Origin: an uncultured Ruminococcus sp.
GTDB lineage: Bacteria; Bacillota; Clostridia; Oscillospirales; Ruminococcaceae
Direction of reading: 5' to 3'
DNA: 5,045 nt
Assembly (NCBI GenBank): GCA_910584195.1
Contig: CAJTYV010000096.1
Coordinates: 1-5,045 of the forward strand
Made by a program: the position numbers and the translations under genes. Positions 4,962 through 5,045 of this stretch are shown piece by piece. Under the pieces are notes generated by a model, which made no database searches, was not told the origin of the DNA, and saw nothing but the letters and a program-made list of their open reading frames with translations. Position 1 is the stretch's first letter; each line of letters begins with the position of its first letter.

Positions 4962-5045
4962 ATCCGTAGCCGTATATTGAGCCGCTCCCAACTGGATAGC
5001 TCTGCTGTTTGCAGGCATCCCCAGAGTTGCCCTCCACGGTGTAGA
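4948..5045 (-). CDS. C-terminus of a CHAP-type peptidoglycan hydrolase of a conjugation module (partial)
   Basis: The last 31 codons of a minus-strand gene whose start lies beyond the right edge; it ends at TAG (4948-4950). The residues read YTVEGNSGDACKQQSYPVG followed by SGSIYGYGCPNY. The patterns TVEGN(S/T)GD and (I/S)YGYG.P.Y are the familiar final strands of CHAP amidase/endopeptidase domains, where EGN contributes the active-site Asn/Glu region. Tn1549/CTn-type elements encode such cell-wall enzymes to open peptidoglycan for the mating channel. The DNA is about 55% GC by hand count, clearly higher than the genes to the left (33-37% in sampled 60-base blocks). The short fragment limits certainty: a CHAP-related domain is likely, but the full domain make-up cannot be seen. 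Confidence 0.75.
   Translation of the reverse strand, partial: YTVEGNSGDACKQQSYPVGSGSIYGYGCPNY

Noticed and set aside
4740..5018. 92-codon minus-strand frame at the right end
   Set aside because: It lies antisense to the XRE gene and out of frame with the CHAP-like C-terminus, which is the recognisable product on this strand; low-complexity serine-rich translation.
1..5045. Search by eye for insertion sequences, CRISPR repeats, tRNA/rRNA genes and transposon ends
   Set aside because: No repeated spacer array, transposase fragment, cloverleaf-like sequence or paired terminal repeats could be supported.

Overview
The window looks like part of an integrative and conjugative element (ICE, Tn1549/CTn-like family) from a low-GC Gram-positive gut bacterium, probably Clostridia (Lachnospiraceae or a relative). 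The basis is AT-rich genes with strong AGGAGG-type ribosome sites, Firmicutes-type protein families, a small cysteine-rich KTR protein of the kind found on Tn916/Tn1549-type elements, and, at the right edge, the C-terminus of what looks like a CHAP-type peptidoglycan hydrolase of conjugation modules. The species cannot be fixed from this sequence.

Layout, right to left. At 4948-5045 (minus) is the last 31 codons of the putative CHAP hydrolase, in DNA of about 55% GC. It converges on an XRE-family helix-turn-helix regulator (4561-4920, plus), and a long hairpin between them could terminate both transcripts. The 257-bp gap at 4304-4560 holds back-to-back candidate promoters, a palindrome over the plus-strand -10 box and a candidate response-regulator site. 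Reading leftward on the minus strand come an OmpR-type response regulator (3641-4303) and, one base further on, a sensor histidine kinase (2518-3639). A strong, probably bidirectional terminator (2491-2515) follows. A second unit begins with its own candidate promoter (2423-2461) and encodes an FtsX/MacB-type permease (956-2389), its ATPase (314-943) and a 56-residue zinc-ribbon-like KTR protein (147-317) that starts inside the ATPase stop (ATGA overlap). A 13-bp hairpin directly abuts the KTR stop codon. Left of it (1-77) is the possible 5' end of another minus-strand ORF that I do not recognise.

How it may work. The kinase and regulator are probably a signal-responsive pair controlling the transporter. 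The best sequence support is a tandem TATGGA half-site at 11-bp spacing in front of the permease, and a related 23-bp block (18 of 23 identical) in front of the response-regulator gene. The transporter resembles Vex/MacB/Sal-type exporters (one permease, probably a dimer, plus one ATPase). Its substrate cannot be read from sequence. The genes look like an AT-rich cargo block carried beside higher-GC transfer genes.

I did not find RNA genes, CRISPR arrays, insertion sequences or clear attachment sites. The less ordinary points are the shared operator, the mutually exclusive hairpins at the KTR 3' end, and the acidic extracellular loop of the permease.
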